Below are positions 10,758 to 22,826 of a DNA stretch of 64,000 nucleotides, piece by piece (within the stretch, counting starts at the first letter, position 1; each line of letters starts with the position of its first letter). Where the stretch lies: contig JALPQD010000115.1 of assembly GCA_023101885.1 (NCBI GenBank), positions 627,953 through 691,952 of the forward strand. The letters run 5' to 3'. The notes under the pieces are model-generated. The model saw only the letters and a program-made list of their open reading frames with translations, made no database searches and was not told where the DNA came from. Position numbers and translations under genes: made by a program. Source of the stretch: Typhlomys cinereus. Taxonomy: Eukaryota; Chordata; Mammalia; Rodentia; Platacanthomyidae.

Positions 10758-12804
10758 TTGTTTTGCTTATTTGTTCACTACATTTAGGCTTCTCCTTTAT
10801 CACTTCAGTTCTTCCCACCTTGCTGGCCTGAATACTTTGAGCCAGATGCAACTGGAAGACAATGTACCTTTTCCATGTGTCCGTATTTGCCAATTTTCTT
10901 GATCTGAAAAGAAATGACCTGAACTTAGGTCTCTGGCCACCATGTTTTCTCTGTCCTTGTTATCCATTTCTTTCATGCTCTCTTAACTTGCCTCTTCTTC
11001 ACTGTAACCCAGTTACCTCACTTTCCATGTCCAGCTATCTGGAGAACCAAGTCTGCAATATACTACCATACAGAGGACGGGCCACACAATGCCGTCGATG
11101 GTGTCTTGAAGACATTTTTATCTTCATTGCGGTTGTCTGTTTTTTGTAAAGAAATGACAACAACAACAAAAAAATGAGGGCAAAGACTAAACAATCCAAA
11201 ATCGCCTAAGAAAAACACACATGTTTTTTAGCTGTTAATGAATCATTGGAAAGTATTATTTCAACAACCTTCTAGGAGTCAAATGTTTTCCATGTGTGAT
11301 GGTCCAAGATGTCCTAGTAGCTCCTGCCATCTGGAATGGTTGTTTGGGGTCTCTGACTTCATGACTTTTCCAACCTTGTCTAACTTTTCCAGAAAACAAG
11401 CACGTCCTGAATGATTGTTTCTGTTAACAGTGAGGCGAGTTAGGGCACGGTTGATTGGGGAGGGGATGTGATGAAAGCTGTACTCTGTCTGGTGTCACAT
11501 ATGGCCACAAAGCTGTACTCCTGCCCGCCCGCCTCCTCTCTTAACCCTCCTCGGGTCTGTGCTGTGACAAGGCCTTCCTTCTTTCAGAAGCATCACTTCC
11601 ACACTGTGTGTAGGACTGGCAACATAAACTGCACACAGCTGGGAGACATTATAACTAAGACACTGGGGGAGTGGGGAGCACCACCCATGATTAGTAGCTT
11701 CCTCAGAAATATTTCAGGGACGTTCAAGACGGTGGTCTTTCCAGATTTTCCTTTCCACTGACTTTATTTGGGAAATGAAGAAAGGTGTTGCTTGGGGGTG
11801 GTGGTGGTGAGTGTATGTTTTACAGGATGTTGTAACAGGGCCTTCTGTCTCAGACTTGGCTGAGCCCCGTAACAACAGTAACCAACTCTCAATATTTCAG
11901 CCAGTTGCTCTCCCAGCCTCCTAAGTTGGCATTGAAGAGCAGACTTAGAAACTCCACCATTTTGTTCTGCAAGTTTTCAGGAAGTCACATAGACTAAAGG
12001 TTTTTGTAAAGGATTTCTTTGGGGAGAGCTATGGGTTGCACCCTTTATGGGATGGGGGTGGACAGGCGGGTGCTCTCTTTCCTAGTCAGCTGAACCATGA
12101 AAGGGCAATGGAGACCTTGTCATGTGACCTCTTAAATCTGGTAACACGGTGACCAACTCCCCTAGAGATGCCTGAGGGACTTCATGTATAATGCAGTTGG
12201 GGTCAGAAGCATAGAAGCTGTGGTTAAACAGTAGGGAACCAAAGGGAGAGAAGGTATGGAGGTGCCTGACTAGAAGATATGACATCATCTTTCTGGAAAA
12301 TTGTGGGAGATTCCCACAAATGTATGCTGCTACCAGCCAAGCTCCCATGAAAGGACAGAAAATACCACCACAAGATACATTCCAGTGAAGTAAGAATTCT
12401 CTTTTCGTTCTTTACCTCTCCCCATCCTTTTCCCATTCACACAGGGTTAGGGGCAGCTCAGTGGGTGGCAGGTGGCAAGTAATTGCTATGGAAATTAAGA
12501 GACTGATCAGAAACTCTGTCTTGGGATAGTTTTACCTAAGACAAGTCTAGACCTGGAAAAGGTAAACTTGATTTCTAAATGAAGTTAATGGTTAATTACA
12601 TTAATTGGATACCTAAATACTAGAATAAGGTAGATTGGGAGATCGTTTTTTGACATTCAATGAGTTAGTTGAGTTATGATGTCTCCTGGAGATTATATAT
12701 CAAAGGCAAGGTAAGAACTGGTCATGGAGCAAATTGAATCTGTCAATGGAAAAATATGTCATCTTATGATTCAAAAATGTAAGCGTGTACATTTTCATAT
12801 GCAT
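10758..12804. other. unannotated sequence
   Basis: About 2 kb with ORFs below 100 codons on both strands. None is recognisable. An A-rich stretch lies near 11157-11220 and a short GGT repeat near 11797-11810. Confidence 0.35.
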
Positions 12805-13101
12805 CTCACACCATTTTTTGTTTTTTTTTTAAACTTTTATTATTATTATTTATTCAATTGTACGCATGTGTGTATGAGTGTGTGTAGAACCACGGACGAA
12901 TTCGCGAACCACCATGGACGCCTCCACCTCCTTCTGCCCCGGGATTCACAGGCTCCGCCCCACCAGGACCAGAAGCGCAGGCTGCCCCCACTTCCGCCTG
13001 GCATCTATACATGGGATCTGGGATCCGAACTCAGGACCTTCTGCCTGCAAGGCAGAGGCTTAACCCCTGAGCCACCTCTCCAGGCCTCACACCATTTTTT
13101 G
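12805..13101 (-). mobile_element. lineage tRNA-headed SINE (young subfamily), flanked by a 16-bp duplication
   Basis: The minus strand reads head 'gcctggagaggtggctcagg', then 'gttaagcctctgccttgcag' and a 'ggtcctgagttcggatccc' box-B region. The body includes 'ggtcctggtggggcggagcc' and 'ggttcgcgaattcgtccg', and it ends in an ATT/A-rich tail. The duplication ctcacaccattttttg is at 12805-12820 and 13086-13101, both copies identical. It is the best-preserved member of the young subfamily along with the copy at 20.9 kb. Confidence 0.9.
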
Positions 13102-13314
13102 AAAACAAATTCTAGCCTTAAGTGAATATTAAATTCCTTACTTTCTATTATAAGAAGACTATATCCCCATACCTACAATGTGACTACTGCTACATAATAC
13201 CCACAAATCCTACAGCTTATATAAAATTTAATATTTCTATTATGATATTTATCATTGATTTTCATAAAACAATTAATCATGACATGGAAACCTAAGGACA
13301 CAATTGTTTTTAAA

Positions 13315-13990
13315 AATTATTTCTTTATTTTTTCTAATTTTACAAGCACTAGTGGTTGTCCCTGCCTTCCTCCTTCCCACCTTTCTGTTTCTCTCTCACC
13401 CTCCCCTCCCTTCACTAATCTATGACTCTCCTTCCTACCTGTCCACTTGTATGGGCCTCAGAGTTCTCTTAGGGATGCATTAGTATGAGCTCAGGTCTCT
13501 ATTGCAGATTATGAGGCCCTTCTTTAGTTAGACCCACTGATGGGGCATTCTCTTTGACCTGTCCAGCTCCAGCCCCTAAGGTTTCAACTGCATGTAATTA
13601 TTTCTCCTGAGTTCCGTGCTAGTCCATGTGGAATGTTGGTATGTCAGTCAGTCATGGTACAGTCTGGTGAAGGTAAGTCTCATTGCAGTAAGTTCCTGGA
13701 CTCAATAGCCCTGTCTTGAGTGGAATGTCCTGGCCAGCAGTGGACCTCCCCCATCTTTAGGCTCTTATAATCTTATCGTCCCTCTTCTGCAAGATTCCCT
13801 GAGCCTTAGGATGGAAAGAGGTGAGGTTGGCCTGATTCCAGCTAAGTGTTTCAGGGTCACTGGTACTCTGTACTGATAGTTACTGTCTCTTTCACTGCTC
13901 TTCCATTGTATTACGCTGAGGACATACTTGTTTTTATCTTTGGGGAAACTCCACAGTTTAAAATTACATGTAGAACATTTCTGCATGATG
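13315..13990 (-). mobile_element. old L1 3'-UTR fragment
   Basis: On the plus strand 'cttataatcttatcgtccct', 'cttctgcaagattccctgag' and 'gcctgattccag' parallel the L1 3'-UTR at 18390-18470 (cttacaatcttaccgccccc and following) at clearly lower identity. The left edge is T/A-rich, as for an antisense L1 tail. Right limit uncertain; it may continue towards 14.6 kb. Confidence 0.55.
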
Positions 13991-14723
13991 AAGCTACTAT
14001 GCAGGTTTTTACCTTGAGCTATGGGCTGTCATACCATGCTTCTTGATTCTTGTGTGAAGTGACATATTGGCTTATTCAGACAAGACAAAGTCATTGATGC
14101 GGAGCAGTGTTCTTGTTACTCATTCTTGCACCTGAGGTTAGCAGGGTCAGATGGAACCTGGTCTTGATGGGGTGGCCCTGCTTGTCCTTACTGAGAGGTG
14201 TCTGGTCCTGACTCACCAAGGTCGGCTCATCAGGAGGGAGCTGTGATTGACTGACTATGCTTCTCAGAGTAGGTAGGTCTTAAGTGGCTCTGTTTTAAAC
14301 AGCTATGGGAGGCAAGAATTCTAGAACTGATTCATCAATGTTCTTGCTTGGGGACGCTATGGACTTGAGCCACTATCAAGATGGAAAGGTGGCTGGGGTA
14401 TGTTCTCATGGTGGTAGAAAGGTACAAAGACCAATGGAAATATGTGAGATAATTTGAGACTTAGGCTCAATACTGGTACGTAGTCACTTCTAGTCACATG
14501 TCCTTGGTGAGAACAAGTTCCTCAAAGTGAAAGGCCAAAGATGGAGGTGCAGCAAGGGTCGAATTGGAAGAAATTTCCATTAACTGGTGACCTAAGCACA
14601 GTCTACAAGGCTCCTGGGATCAACAGTTACCCATTGATGAGAAGTAGGTAAATGCCTATTTTTGCATTTCTTGTCCCTTTTGTGCAAAATTGCACTGAGC
14701 ACATTTGTTCAGAAAAGCAGAGA
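13991..14723. other. unannotated sequence, possibly more old L1
   Basis: No coding or RNA feature seen. It lies directly upstream (in L1 orientation) of the old L1 tail, so it could be the same element beyond recognition. Confidence 0.3.
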
Positions 14724-15023
14724 AGAGGCTGGAGAGGTGGCTCAGGGGTTAGACTGTCTTGCAAGCAGAAGGTCCTGAATTAGATCCTAGGTCACACATA
14801 AAATCACCAGGTGGAAATGGCAGTGGCCCACACTTCTGGCCCTGGTGGGACAAAGCCTGGGAAATCTCAGAGGGAAGCAAGAAGGAAATAGAAGCAATCC
14901 AGGATGATTCTTGAAGTCACCCTTTGTCCTCCACAGGTATATACAATAACCCACACACACATGCACATGTACACACATATATTTAAAATAAATAAAAAAT
15001 ATGTATTTTTTTAAAAAGCAGAG
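14713..15023 (+). mobile_element. lineage tRNA-headed SINE (older subfamily)
   Basis: Head 'gaggctggagaggtggctca' near 14724, then 'ggtcctgaattagatcc', 'ccaggtggaaatggcagtgg', 'ctggccctggtgggacaaag', 'gaagtcaccctttgtcctcc' and an 'aaaataaataaaaa' tail. The 10-bp repeat aaaagcagag at 14713-14722 and 15014-15023 is the likely target-site duplication. Confidence 0.85.
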
Positions 15024-16213
15024 CAGGAGGCTTGCTGAACCTACCTGAAGAGCAAAGGTGCGGTGACTTTTCTTCTTGTCACACAAAAAGGGGTTAGGCC
15101 CAAGGGACCAGTTTCATGATTCTGGTCTTGAGTTATCATTTGTTATCTTGAAAATGTCTCTATTTATCCCACTATGATTATTACAGAATCCTCCTTTGGT
15201 CCTAGGAATTCACCTTGGGGCATATTGGTAGCAGGGTGCTGAGACATCTGTGTCTGACTTTTTGTTAACATTTCAGAGAAGAGTTTCAGTTGATCAGTGG
15301 GTGGCAGCAGCCACTGAAGTGGTAAGAAGAGCTGGCTGATCTGTGAGGTGCGCTCTAGGGAGGCCAAGAAAGGAGATTCTAATTTATTAAATACCTGAGA
15401 TATTCCAGGAACCACAGAAGATGTGTTCATAGAGCATTCGATTTCATCATTGCCAAAACAATGTAGTCATCAATATCTCCATCTAATTCATGTGGAAATG
15501 GACCCCCAAAGTGAGAGAGTGACCCCCCCCAGGTTTCACAGTCAGTACTTAGCTGAGGGGAATGTACATGGTGTTGAGTGCTGCGGTCACGTTGCAGCTC
15601 AAGCCAGAGTGGATTCTACAGCTGAAAAGCTTCCCAAGACCCCCAGAGCCATCAACTCTCATGTTTAGGTTGCTTTCCACATCCTCACGGACACCCAGGG
15701 AGTGCAGAGTGCACAGGAAGCGTGTGGATAGGCATCTCCTACTCAGAAGGAGGTAGACCATGGCAGCTATCTGGACCAGGGAGTGGGGCCAGAACCGTCT
15801 GTTTATTCTAATTCTCATGAACTCTTACCTTTTGAACTGAATGAAAAAGTGAAGCTCTACCAGATTTATTTTTGGTGAAATTACCTTTCCCAAGTGCTAA
15901 ATGTCTTTGCTTGATTCCTGCTTGTGGCTGATGTGGAGCTATGCTCTTAGGAAATAAAAACACGGGCTCTGTTGTCACTGTCATCATTCATAGGCTGAAC
16001 ACAGGGCACTGTTGCCATGGCAACTGTGGCAGAATTTAGGACAGAGGAGATATTTGGGTCTTGCTGCAGCTTTGACCAAAAATTGCCGTGTGACAATAAC
16101 CATATCGTAATTGTAATGTGTGTCTCCCCACAACAGTTAGAAGCATTTGGTTCACATTTTCCCTTTTCACATTCCTAACCCTCACTCTTGGTACTATGTT
16201 TCACATCCAAATC
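15024..16213. other. unannotated sequence with overlapping short ORFs
   Basis: ORFs of 81-89 codons overlap on both strands between 15423 and 15818. None is recognisable. A C-run sits at about 15525. No repeat identified. Confidence 0.35.
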
Positions 16214-16525
16214 TTCAGTCAGGAAATGATTTTTTTCTGTTTTGTTTCTGTTTTTTTCTCCCTCTCCTCCTCTCCCCTCCCCTCCCTTCTCTTCCCGTCC
16301 CCTCCCCTTCCTTTCTTTCCCCTTCCCTTCCCTTCTCTTCCTTTTCTTTTCCTTCGTCTTCCTTTCCTCTTGCCTTCGTTTTCCCTTCTCTTCCTCTTGC
16401 CTTTTCTTTCCTCTTTGCTCTTCTGTTTTCTTTTCTCTCCCTTCTTTCCTTCCTCTTTCTCCATTTCCCCCTTGTTTCTCCTTGATTCCTTTTTTCTTGT
16501 CTGTATCACCACATTCAGTCAGGAA
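16214..16525. repeat. polypyrimidine tract bracketed by a 12-bp direct repeat
   Basis: About 250 bp of nearly pure C/T words (ccctcccc, ttccttcc, cttttctttcc) from 16251 to 16500. The 12-mer ttcagtcaggaa is present at 16214-16225 and 16514-16525. Long ORFs on both strands (up to 144 codons, Phe/Ser/Leu/Pro or Lys/Glu/Arg) are composition artefacts. The bracketing repeat suggests the tract is the overgrown tail of an antisense retroinsertion. Confidence 0.8.
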
Positions 16526-17938
16526 TCAGTCACTGAAATGCCCAGTGGTTAAACCAGCAGCAGAAGAAATAGATGCTTTTTCTTCTGTGTGCTGACTTCC
16601 TTCTTAACTATCTCTTCTATTTGTCTAAGACATACTCTTGAGTACTGGGCACATTAGAAAAGTTCGGGGATCAGTTACTAAGTCAGGGCTCATCTATGAC
16701 AGATGTCAAAATTGTTCTTAGACCATATTCACTTTCTATTTTGAGACAACTGGAGGAAATTTGATTATGAGCTGAACATTTGACACAGTGAAGCTTAACT
16801 GTCATGAAAGTTTGTGATTTTTGACACACCCAGCAAAGACACATTAAAATGTTTTATGTGTTTGCTTTTTAATTTTTTCCTTAAATTTTTATAATCCACA
16901 CTTACTGCTTTAGTAATAATAAAAAATTATCCTATAATAAAGTAAAAAAGTCAATGCCCTTTTTTAATGCTATTAAAATTCCAAGCCTGTCAAAGGGTGT
17001 GATTCATGGTAAATTGAAGCAGAATGGTTAAGTTTTATCTTTCCACACTGCAAGCATCTTTAGAGACTTTGCTCTGTCTCCCTTGGTAGAGTCATTTCAG
17101 TGTTTGCAACGGGGCAAGCAGAGGAGGTGACAGAAATGGAAGCCCTGAGGAAATGCTCAATGTCTCTCTCCCGCCTAAAAGATCATATCTTCCTCCTGGA
17201 TTATCACATCAGTAAGAGCTTAATAGGAAAACAAACTGCATATTTGTTCCTTAATATATCATATGGCAATCTATAGTATTAACATCACCTTGGAGCTTGC
17301 TAGGAAATGAGATACTCAAGCTACACCCTTCATTTACTACATTAGACCTTCTTTGTTGATCAGATTAAAATAAGCATTCAAATAAACATTAATCATTAAA
17401 ACTAGAGAACACTGTATATCACCTCTGGATCCAATGATGTATGAAGTCTGCAAATTCTTCATTCTAGCTCATACTTTATCGGTTATCTTGTAGAGGGCTA
17501 ACTTTTCAATGAAATATGGAACATGAAGATTTGGACCAGTGCTTGCCCTTCCTTGCTTCTTGTAGCCATTCTCTGCTATGTTACTTCTGCTATAAATGAC
17601 CTTTTTTAATCCATTATCAACTCTCATTCCAAATCAGTTCACATGCAGTGGCTGAAAAACAATACACATTTATTTTGCTGTTTGTATGGGCCAGGAAAGC
17701 CTGGTGCAGCCTGAGTGGCCAGGTGTCTCTGGCTCATTGTCTTTGATGCCAGCAAACTAAGATACAGGACACATGCCTAAATCTGAATTTCAGATAAACA
17801 ATAGTATCACTTTTAGTTCCATTCAGTATTGAAAACATATTTTTAAAAAGTATTTATTGTGATCTTGTGAAATTTTCTCCTGAGGTCTGACAAACCATTG
17901 ATCAGGACTGTTATTTTCTCAAAGGATCCTGCAGACTT
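16526..17938. other. AT-rich unannotated sequence
   Basis: Mostly featureless. A stretch at 17645-17760 (aacaatacacatttatttt, then ggccaggaaagcc) resembles an ancient antisense mammalian LTR relic but is too decayed to name. Confidence 0.35.
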
Positions 17939-20245
17939 TTCTGATGGTTAATTTTTTAATTTATTTATTTTTCCACTCATACAAACGTAATAGGTACCCC
18001 TGTCTCCTCCCTCCCTCCACCCCTCCCTGGACCTCCCTTTTCCCCTTCTTTCCCCCTCCCTCCCTTTCTCCCCGTGCCTCTTCCCCCATCTCTGAAGCAT
18101 CCTTTAATGTGTATATCAAACTTTCCTCTGGGTCCTCTTCTCTGATGAGGTGTAAGGACTCAGTGGCATTTCCTAGAACTCTTTCTTGTGTTCCCCTTAA
18201 GTATAGGAACACTATTGTGACTGTTAATCCCTTGCTTCTAAGGATCCTAGTGCCTTTAGTCCATGCTAGACTTTGAGGGGTCAATGATATGTTAGTCATT
18301 GCGCAGATCATGCAGAGTCCTATTATAATTGCTTCAACCCTAACTTGTGTGGAGTATATTGCATATCATGATTCCTTCTATTCTTGTGGTCTTACAATCT
18401 TACCGCCCCCTCTTCCGCAAAGTTCCCCGAGCTTCAGAATGGGGAGAGATTAGGCAGGCCTGATTCCAGGTGGTTGATATAAAGTCTCTGATGTTCTGAA
18501 TTATGGTTTGTTGATTTTTTTTCAGTTTTGTTGCCCCTGCAATGCCCTTGGCTCCATCCTGATGGGTATTGGATGTCAACCCCTGGCCAGAGATAAAAAT
18601 TGGTTAAAATAGAGTCTTATTATAAGGATAGGTTCAAAGGTAGATGGAATAAGAGTAGGAGACTGGTGAGGGGTGAGTCAGTCTCCCATTGCAAAATGGT
18701 TACCTTCTATCTGCTAGACTATATGCCCTCCCTTTCTAGTAAGATCATGCCCCATCAGTTGCAAGTGACCAGGAAGGACAATCTGTGAGCTTAACCAGAT
18801 GCCTCATTTCTTACTTGCAGTCTTTGATGGCCTATTATCTCTGCTGTAGCATAATCCCCTCTCTCCTTGTTTCTGGCGAGGCCCTCCTTCCCCGTATCTC
18901 CTGTTTATAATCTTTGCAATTACTGTAGTCATTATAGAGATTTATCTTTGAGTGTGTTTGTTTGGTACTAGGATCCACCTATTAGGGAGTACATACAGTG
19001 CTTAATTTTCTGTGTCTGGGATACTTCACTCAATATAATTGTTTCTAATTCCATCCATTTCCCGGCAAATTGCATTAATTCATCATTTTTGATGGCTGAG
19101 TAGTATTCCATTGTATAAATGTACCACATTTTCCTTATCCACTCGTCGTCAACTGTTGGACATTTGGGTTGATTCCATGACTTTGCTATTGTAAACAGTG
19201 CTGCTATGAACATGGTCATGCTTGTGCTATTGAGGTGAATTTTTGCTGTATAGGGGGTTATTCCCAAAAGTGGAATAGCTGGGTCATATGGCATTTCAAT
19301 CTTTAACTTCTTTAAGAATCACCAGAGGGCTCGCCAGAGTGGTTGTATCAGCCTGCATTCCCACCAGCAATGTAAGAGAGTTCCCCTCTCTCCACATCTT
19401 CTCCAGCATTTGGTGCTGTTTGTATTGTGGATTTTTGCCATGCTGACCGGGGTGAGATGATATCTCAGAGAGGTTTGGATTTGCATTTCCTGATGGCTAA
19501 GGATGTGGAGCATTTTTTAAGATATTTGTTAGACATTTTAATTTGGTCCTTGGTAAAGTTTCTTTTGAGTGCCAAGGCCCATTTTTTAATTGGGCCATTT
19601 GTTTCCTTGGTGTTTAGTTTTCTAAGTTCTTTGTGCACTCTGGATAATAGAGCTCTATCAGATATGTGGTTAGTGAGGATTTTCTCCCATTCTGTGGGTT
19701 GCCTTTGTGCTCGAGTTACAATCTCTTTATCTGAACAGAAGCTCTTTAATTTCATAAGATCTCATCTGTTGAGTGTTGGTTGTATTGACTAAGCTATTGG
19801 ATTTCTGATTAGGAACTGTTGGCCTAGTCCAATCAGCTCCAGGGAGTTCCCTACCCTTTCAACTAAGGTTTTTATAGTCTCTGGCCTTATATTGATGTCT
19901 TTGATCCATTTGGAAGTATGTCTTGTACATGGTGACAAGTACGGGTCCAGTTTTAATCTTCTGCATGTGGACATCCAGTTTTACCAACACCATTTGTGGA
20001 AGATGCTGTTCTTTTTCCATTGGATTTTTTGGGCCCCTTTGTCAAAGATCAAATGGCTGTAATTTTGTGGGCTTATATCTGGGTCTTCAACCCTTATCCA
20101 TTGATCTGTGTGTCTATTTTGGAGCCAGTACCAGGTTGTTTTTATAACTATAGATTTGTACTATAGACTAAGGTTTGATATGGTGATACCTCCAGTAGTG
20201 TTTTTGTTACTCAGGATTGTTTTCACTATTCTGATGGTTCATTTT
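17939..20245 (-). mobile_element. 5'-truncated L1 (ORF2 C-terminal part and 3'-UTR)
   Basis: The 17-bp repeat ttctgatggttMatttt at 17939-17955 and 20229-20245 (one mismatch) brackets the element. Minus-strand translations give L1 ORF2 blocks in order: 'RQPTEWEKI', 'KKWALALKRNF', '[12 protein letters not shown]', 'RYHLTPV', '[17 protein letters not shown]', 'MPYDPAIPLLGI', '[20 protein letters not shown]' and 'YIYTMEYYSAIKNDE'. These are spread over at least three frames, so the ORF is broken by frameshifts. A roughly 1 kb 3'-UTR follows, ending in a polypurine tract (pyrimidine on plus, 18000-18080) and the 'acaaact..ataca' terminal box. The RT catalytic core is missing because of the truncation. 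Confidence 0.93.
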
Positions 20246-20590
20246 GTGTGTCAATGAAGCCAGATCACAACCAGGTATTTGGGCAAATACTGTTCTATGT
20301 GTTTCCACAAGGCTGTCTTGGGTGAAGTGAACATTTGATTCAGGACACTGAGTTAAGCAGATGCTGTTCACCTTTGTAGGTGGTCCTCATCCAGTCAACC
20401 TAAGGCTTGACCCTTAAGAATCAAAGCCTGACCCTGTATAATGAAGGGGAAGAATGATGTGCTGTCTTGTCACACATCCAAAAACAACAGGAAGACTCAT
20501 CATGAGCTGAAACCTCCAGATTTATAAACTAAAATAAACCCTTTCTCATTATAAGCTGATTATCTGGGATACATTTTACATTAACAAAAA
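20236..20590 (+). mobile_element. ancient LTR-like interspersed repeat
   Basis: Starts 'ggttcattttgtgtgtcaa', continues with 'atttgggcaaatactgttct' and 'gtgggtcctcat'-like words, and ends near 'aaaataaaccctttctcatt'. That is the pattern of an old mammalian LTR with a polyadenylation signal near its end. The neighbouring L1 inserted at its left boundary. Family not named. Confidence 0.45.
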
Positions 20591-20599
20591 GCTTACTTT

Positions 20600-20928
20600 T
20601 TGCAATTACTCTTCTGTTGCTGTGAGATAATATTCTGACCCAAACAGCTTAAGAGGAAAGGATTTATTATTTTGGCTTACAACTTCAAAGGGACTAGCTT
20701 CCATTATGGTGGAAAACATACAATGAAAGGCATAGAGGCTGAAGTAGGAAGCTTCACATTACGACAGCCATCTGGAGGTAGAGAAAGCAAGGCAGGAAAG
20801 TGGGAGGGACTGAGTTATCAAACTTCCAGGCTTCCCAGTGACATACTTCCTCCAGCAAGGTTCCATTTCTTTTTTTTTTTTTCAAATTATTATTATTTAT
20901 TCAACTGTGTGCATGTGCGTGTGTGTGT

Positions 20929-20973
<45 letters not shown>

Positions 20974-21305
20974 TGTGTATGTGTAGAACCACGGACGAAT
21001 TCGTGAACCACCATGGACTCCTCCATCTCCTTCTGCCCGGGGATTCACAGGCTCCGCCCTACCAGGACCAGAAGCGCAGGCCGCCCCGCTTCCACCTGGC
21101 GTCTATACGTGGGATCTGGAATCCGAACTCAGGATCTTCCGCCTGCAAGGCGGAGGCTTAACCCCTGAGCCACCTCTCCAGCCCAAGGTTCCATTTCTAA
21201 AAGTTCCAAAATCTTCCCAAAGAGTGGGGACCAAGTGTTCAAACACATGTTGAGCCTGCAGGTTCATTTCCCACTCAAACCATCGCAGTGAATGGCAAAC
21301 CACCA
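20600..21305 (-). mobile_element. MaLR LTR (ORR1-like), split by a SINE
   Basis: On the plus strand it reads 'ttctgttgctgtgagataat', 'aggaaaggatttatt', 'cagtgacatacttcctccag', 'gtggggaccaagtgttcaaa' and 'cactcaaacca'. This is the reverse of a rodent ORR1/MT-type LTR. The LTR is interrupted at 20871-21184 by a young SINE, giving about 395 bp of LTR. Confidence 0.75.
20857..21198 (-). mobile_element. lineage tRNA-headed SINE (young subfamily) nested in a MaLR LTR
   Basis: The body is at 20871-21184 and the target-site duplication aaggttccatttct at 20857-20870 and 21185-21198. Minus-strand head 'gggctggagaggtggctcag', box-B region 'gatcctgagttcggattcc', the EcoRI-containing 'cacgaattcgtccg', then a (CA)n stretch, ATT-rich tail and terminal A-run. 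The (GT)n on the plus strand at about 20918-20980 is part of the SINE tail. Confidence 0.93.
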
Positions 21306-22826
21306 AGATTTCTACTGAACTGCATTTAGAGGTTATGTAGTCTCGTTGGTCTTCTTAGTACTTCTGGAGTTGAAAGAGAAAGGCTCCAACATTATATTAA
21401 TGAACATGGGTGTTACACAGATGATAAAGAGGGGCTAGGGATAGGGCTGAAGATAAAATCTGGGAATGACCTTAAAGAAAAGATCCTTGTTCTAAATTGC
21501 AGTCCAAGAGCTCTTTTCCAAAGAAATTAAAGCAAATCATTTCTCTCTATATTGCCTCTCCCCTTATTGCTTGTGGAAAAAAGATTTTCAGACCCTATTG
21601 TGCCACTATAGGACAGCTCGATCCTGCATCCAGTCATGCTCAGAACATTTTGCAGAAGGAAAAAAATAAGTCCAAATACAAAGGGAGTAATAAAACGATA
21701 GTAATGAAGGGCTTCATGCCAAAAATACCATTAAAATAAGAGCATGAAATAAAATACGTTTAACCATCTTCAGGTCTTTTCATTGGTGATATTACAAAAT
21801 ACTGTGCTATGCAAACATTTAGAAAATTATTTTCATAAACTCAATTTCTTTTGAGGGAGCTGAGTAGTGCCAGCTCCTAATATTTGAAGGAAACCTCACA
21901 AAAGTCAAGCTAATTCCATGGCCGCCCGTCAACTTCAATTCTCTCCAAACAAAATGTCGTTCCAGAGTTTCCATTAAGTGTGGTCTGGTCTTGTAAGCAT
22001 ATATGTATTGGGTTAGAAAACAAGAGGAGGAACAATTGGACTAAGTGGTTTTCCCACTGAATTCTCAGAGCATTTGGTATATTGTATAACATCACCCATA
22101 TCCCCAAAGCAGACTACTCATTTAAGTTTAATAGGATGAAATTGAAAGCAGGTTCAACATGGAGATATCCCCAGCGACCTGAGAATTTCCCTTTTACTTA
22201 GGTTACAAAATTTGGAGAGTATCTCTTGCTTACATTTCTTGCAGAAACAACACTTATTGAATATTTCTGCTCTAAAGCCCTGTGGCTTCTGTCGAAAGTA
22301 GACATTCCTGATGGGGCTGAATGCTGTCACATAGTCGCTTAGTCTGAGCACACAGCTGCTGGCATTTTAAAAAGAAGCTATAGTTTTTAAAAGGAAGAAG
22401 AGACAGGCACTTGTTTTTCCTCACAGATTTGCACAGAACTTATCGTGTTTTGTTGGTATCTCAGCATCCCTCCCATTTAGCCACCCAATTCAGCATTTTA
22501 TAACATATGTATTCAGTTAACATGTATTTACTTAGCTAAAGTTGGGGTCCTAGAAACAACCGAAGAGACAGCTAGACAGCATTCTCTGTCCTGTGGGACC
22601 TCTCCTCTGGTAGCGGGGTCTAAACTAATGAGTCATGTGTGGCGACACGGTAACTTGTGGCTATGGCTGTTTTTGTCCTCCGCTTGTTTCTGGTGTGTTG
22701 TGTGAAACAACTCATTTAATTCCTACACTACATGAAGTGAGTTCCATTACCATCCTTATTAGCAGTTGAGGCCACCCAGGCTATCAGAGATAGTCAGGTA
22801 AAACACCAAGAAAATGGCATAGACAG
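21306..22826. other. unannotated sequence
   Basis: No repeat or exon recognised. Small ORFs only (at most 80 codons at 21497-21739). Confidence 0.35.

Noticed and set aside
12724..13125. 133-codon plus ORF
   Set aside because: Two thirds of it is antisense SINE sequence; equivalent frames appear in the other SINE copies (20838-21161, 58090-58344).
16118..16595. ORFs up to 144 codons on the plus strand and 97 on the minus strand
   Set aside because: They consist of Phe/Ser/Leu/Pro or Lys/Arg/Glu runs dictated by the polypyrimidine tract.
18968..19755. Reverse-transcriptase-like gene
   Set aside because: Only the C-terminal portion of L1 ORF2, frameshifted, inside a duplication-bounded truncated L1; no catalytic RT motif remains.
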